64,000 nt of DNA from Bdellovibrio svalbardensis (GTDB lineage: Bacteria; Bdellovibrionota; Bdellovibrionia; Bdellovibrionales; Bdellovibrionaceae), in NCBI RefSeq assembly GCF_029531655.1, contig NZ_JANRMI010000001.1, positions 558,001-622,000 of the forward strand. The letters run 5' to 3'. The notes under the pieces are model-generated. The model did not search any database. It saw only the letters and a program-made list of their open reading frames with translations, and had not been told where the DNA came from. How positions within the stretch are numbered: position 1 is the stretch's first letter; the number at the start of each line of letters is the position of its first letter. Shown here piece after piece: positions 42,322 through 50,542 of the stretch. A program made the translations under genes and the position numbers.

Positions 42322-43305
42322 ATGAAGCTCACTCAAAGACCGAGACGAAATCGCAAATCTGAAGCCCTGCGCCAAATGGTGGCAGAGACAGAATTACGCG
42401 TTTCTCAGCTCGTTTTGCCCCTGTTTTTATGCGAAGGCAAAGGTCAAATGCAAGCAATTGCCTCCATGCCTGGAATTTTTCGTCAAAGTCCCGATATGAT
42501 CCTTCAGGAAGTGGGAAAAGCGGTGGAATTGGGGGTCAAAAGCTTCGACCTTTTTCCAGCTTTACCAGAGTCAAAAAAGGACCAAACTGGAACTGAATCA
42601 CTAAATCCCAATGGCCTCTTGCCAACCACATTGAGAATGATTCGCGATAAGTACCCTGACGTCACTTTGATCACAGATGTGGCTTTGGACCCCTACTCTT
42701 CGGATGGTCATGATGGCGTGGTCAGAAACGGGGTTATCGTCAATGACGAAACTGTCGAGATCTTGGCAAAGATGTGTCTTGTCCATGCACAAAATGGCGC
42801 GGACATTGTGTCGCCCTCTGACATGATGGACGGTCGCGTGGGAGCGATTCGTGAAGCTTTGGATTCTGCTGGTTTTATTGATACAGGAATTTTGTCTTAC
42901 TCGGTAAAATATGCTTCCAGTTTCTACGGTCCATTCCGTGAAGCCCTGGATTCTGCTCCAAAATTTGGTGATAAAAAAACTTATCAAATGGATTTCCGAA
43001 ATTCTCGCGAAGCACTTCGCGAAATTGATCTGGATGTTGCCGAAGGTGCTGACATCGTAATGGTAAAACCGGCTCTGAGTTATCTGGATATCATCGCCAA
43101 AGTGAAAGCTCACACGAACATTCCCGTGGCAGCCTACAATGTCAGCGGCGAATATGGATTGATCAAGTTGGGCGCGAAACACGGCCTTATTGATGAAACT
43201 CGCGCTATGGTGGAAACTTTGTATTCCATGCGCAGAGCCGGCGCCGATGTGATCTTCACATACTTCGCTTTGCCAATGGCTGAGTGGTTGCGAAAGAACA
43301 CATAA
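42322..43305 (+). CDS. hemB: Porphobilinogen synthase (5-aminolevulinate dehydratase)
   Basis: HemB condenses two aminolevulinates to porphobilinogen. The 327 residues show RPRRNRKSEALRQMV, LVLPLFLCEG, SFDLFPALPESKKD, DVALDPYSSDGHDGVV (metal region without the Cys triad of zinc enzymes, so probably Mg-dependent), ADIVSPSDMMDGRVGAIR, ILSYSVKYASSFYGPFR with one Schiff-base Lys, and ADIVMVKPALSYLDII with the other. It faces away from hemA and the rest of the haem operon. Confidence 0.96.
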   Translation: MKLTQRPRRNRKSEALRQMVAETELRVSQLVLPLFLCEGKGQMQAIASMPGIFRQSPDMILQEVGKAVELGVKSFDLFPALPESKKDQTGTESLNPNGLLPTTLRMIRDKYPDVTLITDVALDPYSSDGHDGVVRNGVIVNDETVEILAKMCLVHAQNGADIVSPSDMMDGRVGAIREALDSAGFIDTGILSYSVKYASSFYGPFREALDSAPKFGDKKTYQMDFRNSREALREIDLDVAEGADIVMVKPALSYLDIIAKVKAHTNIPVAAYNVSGEYGLIKLGAKHGLIDETRAMVETLYSMRRAGADVIFTYFALPMAEWLRKNT

Positions 43306-43384
43306 GCACAAAACTTTGATTTTTACCCAAGCTCATACCCCCTTTGCGAATCTGTCCTTAGGATAGATTCAATGGGGGAAAACT

Positions 43385-45442
43385 ATGAGATGGCTTTTAA
43401 CGGCTTTGTTATTTAGCTCCTATATTTCTGTGGCAATTGCCGCCAAAAAAGCTTCCACCGATTTGGTTTGGCCCAAAGAATTTTCATTCGAAAATAAGCA
43501 AGCCATCACTATGTTTCAGCCGCAAGTGGACTCTTTACAAGAGGGCATGGTGACTGCCACTTCTGCTTTCAGATTCTCACGTGATAAAAAGGAATATTTC
43601 GGAAGCTTTCGCATTCAAGGGAAGGCGCTAATTAATAAGGAAACCAATGTTGTTACATTGAGCAATATTAAAATCTCAAATGTACAATTGCCGGCTGGCA
43701 AATTTGACGTTCAGGAATTGCAACGACAGATTGAAGAAATCTTTGCAGGAAAACAGTACCAAGTTTCCTACCAATCTTTGATTAAAAATCGCGATGTGCA
43801 GGTTTCCGAAGGAGATCGGCCAGCTCCTGATATTAAGAATGTCGTTCCTAATTTTATCTATATCACAAGGCCTGGGATTTTAGTGATGGTTTCCGGGGAT
43901 CCGGTGTGGGGTGAATCCAAAGGGGCGAAGGAAGTAAAAAGAGTTATCAACACCAGTGCTCTCATTATGCATGAAGATAAAAAAGAGTATTACATCTGGG
44001 GAATAGGGCGATGGTTTTCAGCTCCGGAGTTGATGGGTCCTTATAAGGTTGCAAAAGCTCCAGGATCTAAATTTGTGATCATAAAAGATGACTTGGTTAA
44101 AAACAAAAAAATCGATCCGATGGATGGAAAGACATCAGATGGGAAGTCGATTTATGCCCCAAGTGTGATTCCGGACATCTACATTTCTACCAAGCCCGCA
44201 GAGCTTTTGCAGAGTGAAGGGGAGCCAAAGTTTCAAGCTGTTCAAAAAACGGGTTTGCTGTATATGGCGAACTCTCCTAACTCGATATTTTTAGATTCAA
44301 ACACACAAGATTATTTTGTTCTGGTAACGGGGCGTTGGTTCACCGCTAAAAATTTAAAGAGTGGTCCATGGAGTTACGTTTCTGGCAGAGACTTGCCAAA
44401 GGACTTTGCGAAAATTCCAACAACCAGCCCGGTGGCGGAAGTTCTTGTTTCTGTTCCCGGATCGCCGCAATCCAAGGAAGCTCAGATCGTCAGTAAAATT
44501 CCTCAAATGGCTGAGGTGAAAAAAGATCTGAAGCCAAAAAATATTGAATGTGACGGAGCTCAGAAATGGGCGGCCATTGCGGGAACCAATTTGAAGTTTG
44601 CGGAAAACTGCAACACTCCAATCATTCAAGTCACTGAAAAGCAATTCTATGCCGTTCAGGATGGAGTGTGGTTTACATCTTCCTCCGGAGCGGGTCCGTG
44701 GAGTGTGGCGGTTGTTGTTCCCGATGACATTTACAAAATGCCGTCCTCTTCGCCAATTTATTATGTGACCTATGTGCATATCTATGGAGTCTCGGATGAC
44801 TCAGTCACCGTGGGATATACGCCGGGCTATCATGGAACTTTTGTTTCTGCAGATGGAACCATCGTGTATGGCACTGGCTATGTCTATCCTTCCTATATTT
44901 CAGAGTCGGCTTGGTATCCAGCTCCCGCGACATATGGATTCGGCGTTGGCTATGGTTGGGGATATTCGGATGGGTTTTACATGGGCTACTCCATGGGCTC
45001 GATTATGTATCCGTGGGGTTGGGGCTCTTGTTGTTGGGGCGGAATCTACGTGAATATTTCTGTCACCAACGTCTATCACAATTGGGGGACTCACACTGTT
45101 GTCACGGGCAGTGGTGGTCGCGGATTCAATGTGAATACTGTCGGAAATACGAAGTTTGTCAGAGGTCATGGCAGCAATGAAATTTATGCGGGACATGATG
45201 GTCAGGTTTATCGTCGCAACCCAGATGGTCAGTGGCAACAGTATCAGGGGCCGGGCGCCTGGGAGGATGTAAATCGAGGAAATACGGGTCAGTTAGAGAA
45301 CCTGCATCAGACCCGGAGTGCAGAGCCTGTCAGGCAGCCCAGTAGCATGGCAGAGCGTCCCGCAGCAAGCCAACCCGATCGGTTACGCGGGGGTGGTGCG
45401 CGCGCTAGTGGAGGATTTCGTGGCGGCGGTGGCCGTCGTTAA
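43385..45442 (+). CDS. Large exported protein with repeated WF/GPW modules, function unknown
   Basis: A 685-residue secreted protein with a signal peptide (MRWLLTALLFSSYISVAIA). Three modules share the plan of a hydrophobic strand, a Tyr/Phe-rich strand, then GRWF or GVWF and GPY/GPW: GIGRWFSAPELMGPYKVA, VTGRWFTAKNLKSGPWSYV, QDGVWFTSSSGAGPWSVA. A long Gly/Tyr/Trp-rich region follows (GFGVGYGWGYSDGFYMGYS), with a C-terminal Gly/Arg tail. Similar proteins are sometimes labelled carbohydrate-binding V/XII-like; I would not assign a ligand. It is followed closely by a small beta-barrel gene, so a surface role is likely. Confidence 0.8.
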   Translation: MRWLLTALLFSSYISVAIAAKKASTDLVWPKEFSFENKQAITMFQPQVDSLQEGMVTATSAFRFSRDKKEYFGSFRIQGKALINKETNVVTLSNIKISNVQLPAGKFDVQELQRQIEEIFAGKQYQVSYQSLIKNRDVQVSEGDRPAPDIKNVVPNFIYITRPGILVMVSGDPVWGESKGAKEVKRVINTSALIMHEDKKEYYIWGIGRWFSAPELMGPYKVAKAPGSKFVIIKDDLVKNKKIDPMDGKTSDGKSIYAPSVIPDIYISTKPAELLQSEGEPKFQAVQKTGLLYMANSPNSIFLDSNTQDYFVLVTGRWFTAKNLKSGPWSYVSGRDLPKDFAKIPTTSPVAEVLVSVPGSPQSKEAQIVSKIPQMAEVKKDLKPKNIECDGAQKWAAIAGTNLKFAENCNTPIIQVTEKQFYAVQDGVWFTSSSGAGPWSVAVVVPDDIYKMPSSSPIYYVTYVHIYGVSDDSVTVGYTPGYHGTFVSADGTIVYGTGYVYPSYISESAWYPAPATYGFGVGYGWGYSDGFYMGYSMGSIMYPWGWGSCCWGGIYVNISVTNVYHNWGTHTVVTGSGGRGFNVNTVGNTKFVRGHGSNEIYAGHDGQVYRRNPDGQWQQYQGPGAWEDVNRGNTGQLENLHQTRSAEPVRQPSSMAERPAASQPDRLRGGGARASGGFRGGGGRR

Positions 45443-45460
45443 CAACGAGGTGAGGTGTGA

Positions 45461-46030
45461 ATGAAAAAGTTATTTTTGGTAATGGCGATGTTTCTTTTCA
45501 ATGCGGCCGGCACAGCTCAAGCCGCGAAAGATTACGGTTTGGAGCTGGGAGCTCGTCAGCAATCGGGCAATGTTGCTGGGGCGAGCATTTCCACGAACTC
45601 GAAGACCGGGATGCAGTTTGGAGGTTACTATCATCACCCTCTGGAAGGCGGAGTCGCACATTTTCGCACGGGACTGCTGTACACGCAAAGGCCCATCGAG
45701 AGTGAAAATGATATCACTGGAGCCAAGGTTCAATACAATCTGGATTATCTGGATATTCCGGTGGATATCATGTTCAAGCCGTCTGAATCAGTGGGATTCT
45801 ATTTGGGCTTTAATGTCGCAATCAATATCACCAAGTCATGTACCGGGGATGTCACCTGCAAAGTGAATAGCGTGAACACACCCTTGTTCCCTTTTGTTTT
45901 TGGTGTGATGTTCAACTTTACACCAAAGTGGGGCTTGGACTTCTATGTGGATGGTGCGAATTCAAATGTGGCCAAGGGTTTATATGACTACCGAGCAGTC
46001 GGTTTGAATTTAACTTATTCGCTACAGTAG
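45461..46030 (+). CDS. Small outer-membrane beta-barrel protein
   Basis: A 189-residue protein with a signal peptide (MKKLFLVMAMFLFNAAGTAQA). The mature chain alternates polar and hydrophobic residues in strands such as FGGYYHHPLEGGVAHFRTGLLYT, NLDYLDIPVDIMFKP and VGFYLGFNVAINIT, and ends in an aromatic-rich final strand (AVGLNLTYSLQ). This fits an eight-stranded barrel of the OmpX/OmpA-like type. CTGDVTC may form a loop disulfide. GAGGTG stands before the ATG. It lies 18 bases after the large exported protein gene and probably shares its message. Confidence 0.8.
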   Translation: MKKLFLVMAMFLFNAAGTAQAAKDYGLELGARQQSGNVAGASISTNSKTGMQFGGYYHHPLEGGVAHFRTGLLYTQRPIESENDITGAKVQYNLDYLDIPVDIMFKPSESVGFYLGFNVAINITKSCTGDVTCKVNSVNTPLFPFVFGVMFNFTPKWGLDFYVDGANSNVAKGLYDYRAVGLNLTYSLQ

Positions 46031-46035
46031 TCTGA

Positions 46036-46599
46036 TTATTTTTTGATAGCGGGTGCACTCGGTGCATCCGGTGTCGTCCAGCGGAAGGTCTTGATGATCT
46101 GATTGCACTGTTGCAGAGAGGCGCTGAAAGCCTCTTTCGCATCCATACAAGTCATGATGGCAACTTTATCTTCGTTCTTCAGAACGACTTGGCGTATTTG
46201 CTTTCCTTTTGTGCGTGAAAGCAGATCGACAATTAAGGCAGGTTGACCATTCAATGAAAACTGTTTCGTCGCAAGGACTTCAAAGCCGTAGTTGGGATAA
46301 TCGCGCATCCATTTGCGTGTATAGAGCTCCAAAGAAGCGCTCTTCGCGACTCTGTCAGTTCGGATGCTGAGGTAGCCACCTTGTGGTTTGTCTTTGGAGG
46401 CAAAGCGAACCGTGTCGAGCAATTTAGTTTCAGATTCAGCGACCGGCAGCCAGGTGCTGCCATCTGTTTTAAGGGTGAAGCCTTTGTGTAGGAAATAAAG
46501 CCCTTGTTCTGGTGCCGTCAATGCAGATGTGCTTGTCGCGGGATGAGGAGCGGCAAGGGCAGAGAGCGGAAATAAGAAAGGGAGCAACAAAGTTTTCAC
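46036..46599 (-). CDS. Exported protein, function unknown
   Basis: A 187-residue protein with a signal peptide (MKTLLLPFLFPLSALA). The body (YFLHKGFTLKTDGSTWLPV; GGYLSIRTDRVAKSASLELYTRKW; NGQPALIVDLLSR; CNQIIKTFRW) resembles the small PsbP/DcrB-like fold in layout, but this is weak. Two Cys near the C-terminus could pair. It lies downstream of the TolB-like lipoprotein gene on the same strand and ends 5 bases from the convergent barrel gene. Confidence 0.65.
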   Translation of the reverse strand: MKTLLLPFLFPLSALAAPHPATSTSALTAPEQGLYFLHKGFTLKTDGSTWLPVAESETKLLDTVRFASKDKPQGGYLSIRTDRVAKSASLELYTRKWMRDYPNYGFEVLATKQFSLNGQPALIVDLLSRTKGKQIRQVVLKNEDKVAIMTCMDAKEAFSASLQQCNQIIKTFRWTTPDAPSAPAIKK

Positions 46600-46646
46600 C
46601 CTTTTAGGCTAACAAGACCCCCTTTGCCTTTGCAAGGGGAGAATCG

Positions 46647-47669
46647 CTATTTCGTCGGTGTTGCAGTTGAGCGATCTTCAAGGCAGGGGCCGAGGTCCTC
46701 AGGAAGATTGACGATGTAAATTTGTTTCTTATCTTGAAAGTTTCTGACGAAAGCCAGTCTTTCTTGGCGGTCATCAGAAACCACGGGATGGGACAGGGAG
46801 TCTGTTCCCTTAAAGACCACTTGAGTGCACTTCTTCTCTAAGTCATAGGATTCAATTTGGTATTGCTTTTCCCCTTTTCGAAGAACGCTATAGAACAAAC
46901 GCGCGGGTGACCGTGGCGCGAAGTTCAAATCGCGGTACAAGCCATCGCCGCCCTTTAGGACTTCCAACTTTTTGCCCTTGACGGTGAAAAGCATCAGATT
47001 TTGTTCCTGGGTCTTTTTATCTTTTTCGATAAAAGCAATCTGCTTCAGATCGGCTGCGATAGTTGGGAAGCGTCGCTCTTTTTCTCCATCCGCTGAAATC
47101 AGACTGATAAAAAGATTTTTCAAGTCCATGCGATAAACGCCCATAAGGTCGCCACGATAGGATGTGAACAGAATGAAGGGCTTCACAGGGTGAGGGACAA
47201 ACAAAGCCTCGGCATCGAAGCCAGGCTGTTCGGTAAGTCGCAAGATCTCTCCACCAAAGCGATCACTCATATAGAGATCTGAAGGAGGAAAGTCTTTATT
47301 GAAACTCTTATTGATGAAAGGACTTTCTTTGATTTCGTCTGTGGTCGACGCATAAAGAATTTCCGTGTCACTGACATAGCTGGGATCGAAGGCGTCGCCA
47401 TCCGAGAACGTCACGCGACGCTCTTTATTTTTTGTCAGATCCATTTCATAGATTTGCAGACCCTTGTGAAGGGGGCGAGAGCGGCTGGCGTAAATTAACT
47501 TCGTTCCATCCGGAGAAAAACGAGGGTGTTCGTTGTCGCCTTGAAAAGTGATCTGCTTGGAACCTTTGCTAAGCAGATAGTCAGGAGAGAGAAGATCTTT
47601 GGTAAGACTTAAATGGGAACAGCCGCAAAGCAACCCCATCAAAGCAGTGATCTTCAAAGTCCATTTCAT
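46647..47669 (-). CDS. TolB-like beta-propeller lipoprotein
   Basis: A 340-residue lipoprotein (MKWTLKITALMGLLCGC, lipidation at Cys17). The mature chain is made of PD40/WD40-like blades: GDNEHPRFSPDGTKLIYASRS, SDGDAFDPSYVSDTEILYAS, ADGEKERRFPTIAADLKQIAFI and so on, about six. Such propellers bind proteins or peptidoglycan-linked partners; TolB itself is periplasmic. There is no TolB N-terminal domain and no tol neighbours, so it is a separate member. It starts 20 bases after mutY on the same strand. Confidence 0.85.
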   Translation of the reverse strand: MKWTLKITALMGLLCGCSHLSLTKDLLSPDYLLSKGSKQITFQGDNEHPRFSPDGTKLIYASRSRPLHKGLQIYEMDLTKNKERRVTFSDGDAFDPSYVSDTEILYASTTDEIKESPFINKSFNKDFPPSDLYMSDRFGGEILRLTEQPGFDAEALFVPHPVKPFILFTSYRGDLMGVYRMDLKNLFISLISADGEKERRFPTIAADLKQIAFIEKDKKTQEQNLMLFTVKGKKLEVLKGGDGLYRDLNFAPRSPARLFYSVLRKGEKQYQIESYDLEKKCTQVVFKGTDSLSHPVVSDDRQERLAFVRNFQDKKQIYIVNLPEDLGPCLEDRSTATPTK

Positions 47670-47689
47670 ATATCAACCTTATGTGAAAC

Positions 47690-48697
47690 TTATTGTGAAA
47701 CTTTTTGGAATACCTTTTGTAAAACCTTTTGCAACAGAGAAGATGGATTCACCTTCTTGAGTTCTTTCAAGTTTACCCACTGAATGTTTCGGCCGGCGAG
47801 GCTTTTTTTCTGAGTGATTTGAATAAAAATATCGTGATGGGTGATGTTATGTTTAACATCATAGTCCTTAGGCTTGCTTTTCTCCATGGCAATTTCCCCA
47901 GGGAAAATCCATTGGCCTTTCAGAAAAGGGGCGTAGTCATTTTGAATCAATGCAACCTTGTTGTCCTTAATTGCGACAAGCGGTTTCCAGACCCAGACCT
48001 CACTTTGTTTGCGTGGCTTTTTCAAGGGCAATTTCTCGATCAAATTTTTGTCGCGGGCCACGCAATCCTGAGACCATGGACACAACACACACATGACTTT
48101 TTGTGGCGTGCAAACTGTGGCTCCTAATTCCATGAGGCCTTGGTTCAATGAATCGGATTGCCCAAAGGCTGCCAACTGATCCGAGATCGTTTGGAGTTCA
48201 GCACGCGCTTTATTATTCCACCATTCTGTTTTCAAACCATACTTGCGAGAAAGAACGCGGATGACGTTTCCATCTAAGACACCGACTTTTTCTCCAAAGG
48301 CGATACTCGAGACCGCTCTGGAAGTATAAGGGCCAAATCCTGGAAGCTCTAAAAGCTCTGCCGCAGTCTCGGGAAAGCCATTTTCAGCCAAAGCCTTGGC
48401 AGCCTTATGAAGATTGCGGGCGCGAGAGTAATAACCTAGACCAGCCCACGCTTCGAGAACGTCTTGTTCGGGAGCTTTAGCCAAGTCCTGGACGGTGGGA
48501 AACTTTTCTAGAAATTTTTCGAAGTAGGGAATGACCGCAACGACCGTGGTTTGCTGCAGCATTACTTCGGAGAGCCAAATTTTGTAGGGATCTTTGCTAG
48601 CGCGCCACGGGAGAGATCGTTTGTTCTTTTTGTACCACTGTATCAATGATTTATGGTCGTCTTTATGATGCTCTTTGTGTTCGTATTTTGCGCTCAT
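47690..48697 (-). CDS. mutY: A/G-specific adenine DNA glycosylase
   Basis: MutY removes adenine mispaired with 8-oxoguanine. In 335 residues the following are visible: LPWRASKDPYKIWLSEVMLQQT with the catalytic Glu, LPGFGPYTSRAVSSIAFGEKVGVLDGNV with the helix-hairpin-helix and catalytic Asp, and the iron-sulfur loop C-x6-C-x2-C-x5-C (around CVLCPWSQDC). The C-terminal ~110 residues are a NUDIX-like domain for 8-oxoG recognition, ending in a repetitive VLQKVLQKVFQKVSQ-like tail. It is divergent from speB across 38 bases. Confidence 0.94.
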   Translation of the reverse strand: MSAKYEHKEHHKDDHKSLIQWYKKNKRSLPWRASKDPYKIWLSEVMLQQTTVVAVIPYFEKFLEKFPTVQDLAKAPEQDVLEAWAGLGYYSRARNLHKAAKALAENGFPETAAELLELPGFGPYTSRAVSSIAFGEKVGVLDGNVIRVLSRKYGLKTEWWNNKARAELQTISDQLAAFGQSDSLNQGLMELGATVCTPQKVMCVLCPWSQDCVARDKNLIEKLPLKKPRKQSEVWVWKPLVAIKDNKVALIQNDYAPFLKGQWIFPGEIAMEKSKPKDYDVKHNITHHDIFIQITQKKSLAGRNIQWVNLKELKKVNPSSLLQKVLQKVFQKVSQ

Positions 48698-48735
48698 TCG
48701 CGGTAATCTAGTCGGTAGATAAATCAGGAGTCAAT

Positions 48736-49668
48736 ATGGAATACAAACCACTGAGCGGACGCGAGTTTCCTCGATTTTCTGCGATTAAAACTTTCTTCCG
48801 TTTGCCTTATGTTGCCGTCGACGCTGACTATGATGTTGGAATCTTTGGAATTCCCTACGACGGCGGTGTCTCATACAGACCTGGAGCCCGTTTTGCTCCG
48901 ACAAAAGTGAGAGAGGTTTCTGCCTTAGGCCGTGGCTTTCATATGACTCGCATGGAAAACTTCTTCGAAAAACTCAAAGTCGCTGATATTGGCGATTGCC
49001 CGACAGTGCCCATCGATCAAAACCAAACTTATGAGCGCATTGAAAAATTTGTTGGCGAAGTCCTGTCACACAATAAAAAGTTTTTATCTGTTGGCGGAGA
49101 CCATTCCACAACATTGCCGGTGTTGCGTGCGCTTCGCAAAAAATATGGAAAGCCTTTGGCATTTGTCCACTTCGATGCACATCTGGATACATATCCGGCG
49201 GCTTGGGGTTGTGAATACCATCATGGTGCATTTGCTCGCCATGCGGTGGAAGAAGGTTTGGTTGATCCTAAGAAGATGGTGCAAATCGGTATCCGCGGTC
49301 CATTGGCTGGTGGCGATGATTTAAGTTTCGTGAACAAACACGGTATTCGCGTGATCACAGTGGACGAGATCCGCAATCAAAACATCAATGACTTCTTAAA
49401 GACGCTTCCAACCTTCGATGAAACACCGACTTACATTAGCTATGACATCGACAACTTGGATCCATCCTGTGCACCAGGAACAGGCACACCGGTGCCAGGT
49501 GGGCTGACAACTTACGAAGTGCAAAGAATCTTCCGCGCCCTCACAATTCCAAACCTCGTCGGCGGCGACGTCGTGGAAATCTCACCACCCTATGACACCA
49601 GCGACATCACGGCCCTTGCAGGCATGGATGCTCTCTTCGAAATGCTTCACTTATTTGTGAAAAAATAA
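48736..49668 (+). CDS. speB: Agmatinase / arginase family (SpeB)
   Basis: A manganese ureohydrolase of 310 residues. GIPYDGGVSYRPGARFAP, SVGGDHSTTLPVLRAL, FVHFDAHLDTY, EYHHGAFARHA and YISYDIDNLDPSCAPGTGTPVPGGL are the metal-binding and family blocks. The last is typical of agmatinases, which split agmatine into putrescine and urea. Arginase or a guanidino-acid hydrolase remains possible. AGGAG precedes the ATG. The stop abuts the left end of the transposase unit. Confidence 0.9.
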   Translation: MEYKPLSGREFPRFSAIKTFFRLPYVAVDADYDVGIFGIPYDGGVSYRPGARFAPTKVREVSALGRGFHMTRMENFFEKLKVADIGDCPTVPIDQNQTYERIEKFVGEVLSHNKKFLSVGGDHSTTLPVLRALRKKYGKPLAFVHFDAHLDTYPAAWGCEYHHGAFARHAVEEGLVDPKKMVQIGIRGPLAGGDDLSFVNKHGIRVITVDEIRNQNINDFLKTLPTFDETPTYISYDIDNLDPSCAPGTGTPVPGGLTTYEVQRIFRALTIPNLVGGDVVEISPPYDTSDITALAGMDALFEMLHLFVKK

Positions 49669-49703
49669 TCCGCAAAAGGTGCCAGGCACCTTTTGCTTCA
49701 CTC
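49669..49703 (+). repeat. Left terminal repeat of the REP transposase unit
   Basis: Contains the palindrome at 49672-49696 (GCAAAAGGTGCC, A, GGCACCTTTTGC) followed by TTCACTC. The same 35 bases occur in reverse complement at 50457-50491. Confidence 0.95.
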
Positions 49704-49709
49704 GGCGTG

Positions 49710-50357
49710 TCAGTATTTTTGGTGCTCCAAGGGGTGGGGCATATTTCGTGTGCGGCATTTTGCCAGTTTGAAATTTGCTCTCAATAGGGCTTTGCTTATC
49801 GCCTCGGTGTTTTCTTTTCTGGGCTGAGTATTAAGCCATCTGAGAATGGCTTGGGGCGATTCGTTTAGGCTGTCTATAAAGCTATTTTTAAAGTTGAGAG
49901 ACGATTCCTTTAGTCCCAAACATTCTTGAAGAGTACTATATCTATATTCCTCAACTTTATTGCATATTCCCGCTTCAACCGGGTTTCTATAAGTATATTT
50001 TAAGACATTAAAAAGGTAGTGATCGTTTCTAATGAGACTTCGGTGGAATCTATCACCGTAAACCTGATTCTTTTTTTGCGACATTAAGTTAATGCATTTA
50101 CTCGAGGAGCTCATAAAATAGTGCATTCCCTCACTCAAATTTCCGTCGGGGGTTGTCGTGAGAAGGTGGAAGTGATTGCCCATCAAAAGGAAGGCATGAA
50201 TTTGGAATTTGTATTCTGATTGAAGCTCAATGAGGTGGCGCTGCATGATTCGCCAAACAGCCTCAAGTTCTAGATCGAAAAAGAAGTTCTGATTATGGCA
50301 GCGAGCCGTGACGTGATAAGGAAAATCACTAGAAACGATGTGTTTAGGGCGGGGCAT
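49710..50357 (-). CDS. REP-associated tyrosine transposase (RAYT, Y1 family)
   Basis: A 215-residue single-domain Y1 transposase. FPYHVTARCHNQNFFF is the family start, HAFLLMGNHFHLL has the HUH metal motif (HFH), and VYGDRFHRSLIRNDHYLFNVLKYTYRNPVEAG is the conserved late block containing candidate catalytic Tyr residues. RAYTs are single-copy, largely non-self-mobile relatives of IS200 that recognise REP hairpins. The frame looks intact. The flanking palindromes are its likely substrate. Confidence 0.93.
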   Translation of the reverse strand: MPRPKHIVSSDFPYHVTARCHNQNFFFDLELEAVWRIMQRHLIELQSEYKFQIHAFLLMGNHFHLLTTTPDGNLSEGMHYFMSSSSKCINLMSQKKNQVYGDRFHRSLIRNDHYLFNVLKYTYRNPVEAGICNKVEEYRYSTLQECLGLKESSLNFKNSFIDSLNESPQAILRWLNTQPRKENTEAISKALLRANFKLAKCRTRNMPHPLEHQKY

Positions 50358-50456
50358 TCTTCACCTCAATGTAAGGACGCTCTGCAAATATCATCCTTGA
50401 GTCTATTGAGCTGAATCTTGGCTGGAGTTTGCTCTCGATCCGAATATTGACACATT

Positions 50457-50491
50457 GAGTGAAGCAAAAGGTGCCTGGCACCTTTTGCGGA
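50457..50491 (-). repeat. Right terminal repeat of the REP transposase unit
   Basis: Exact reverse complement of 49669-49703, with its palindrome at 50464-50488 (central base T instead of A when read on the plus strand). Confidence 0.95.
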
Positions 50492-50542
50492 ATGAAAGAA
50501 AAAGCCCCTGGGGGACAGGGGCTGATTCAGATTTTAAATTGT

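Larger units (their letters stand above)
49669..50491. mobile_element. REP-associated transposase unit with 35-bp terminal inverted repeats
   Basis: An 823-bp unit with one transposase gene. Its ends, 49669-49703 and 50457-50491, are exact 35-bp inverted repeats, and similarity continues ~14 bases inward with four differences. Each end holds a palindrome of 12-bp arms GCAAAAGGTGCC around one central base. It sits between the convergent ends of speB and the NtrC-type gene, starting directly after the speB stop. No target duplication is evident. Confidence 0.88.

Noticed and set aside
42601-43311. A 236-codon minus-strand open frame inside hemB
   Set aside because: It is antisense to a clear hemB gene and shows no domain or signal.
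46617-46640. CCCCTT...AAGGGG hairpin downstream of the TolB-like gene
   Set aside because: Arms are short and imperfect and no T run follows on the minus strand, so a terminator call is not supported.
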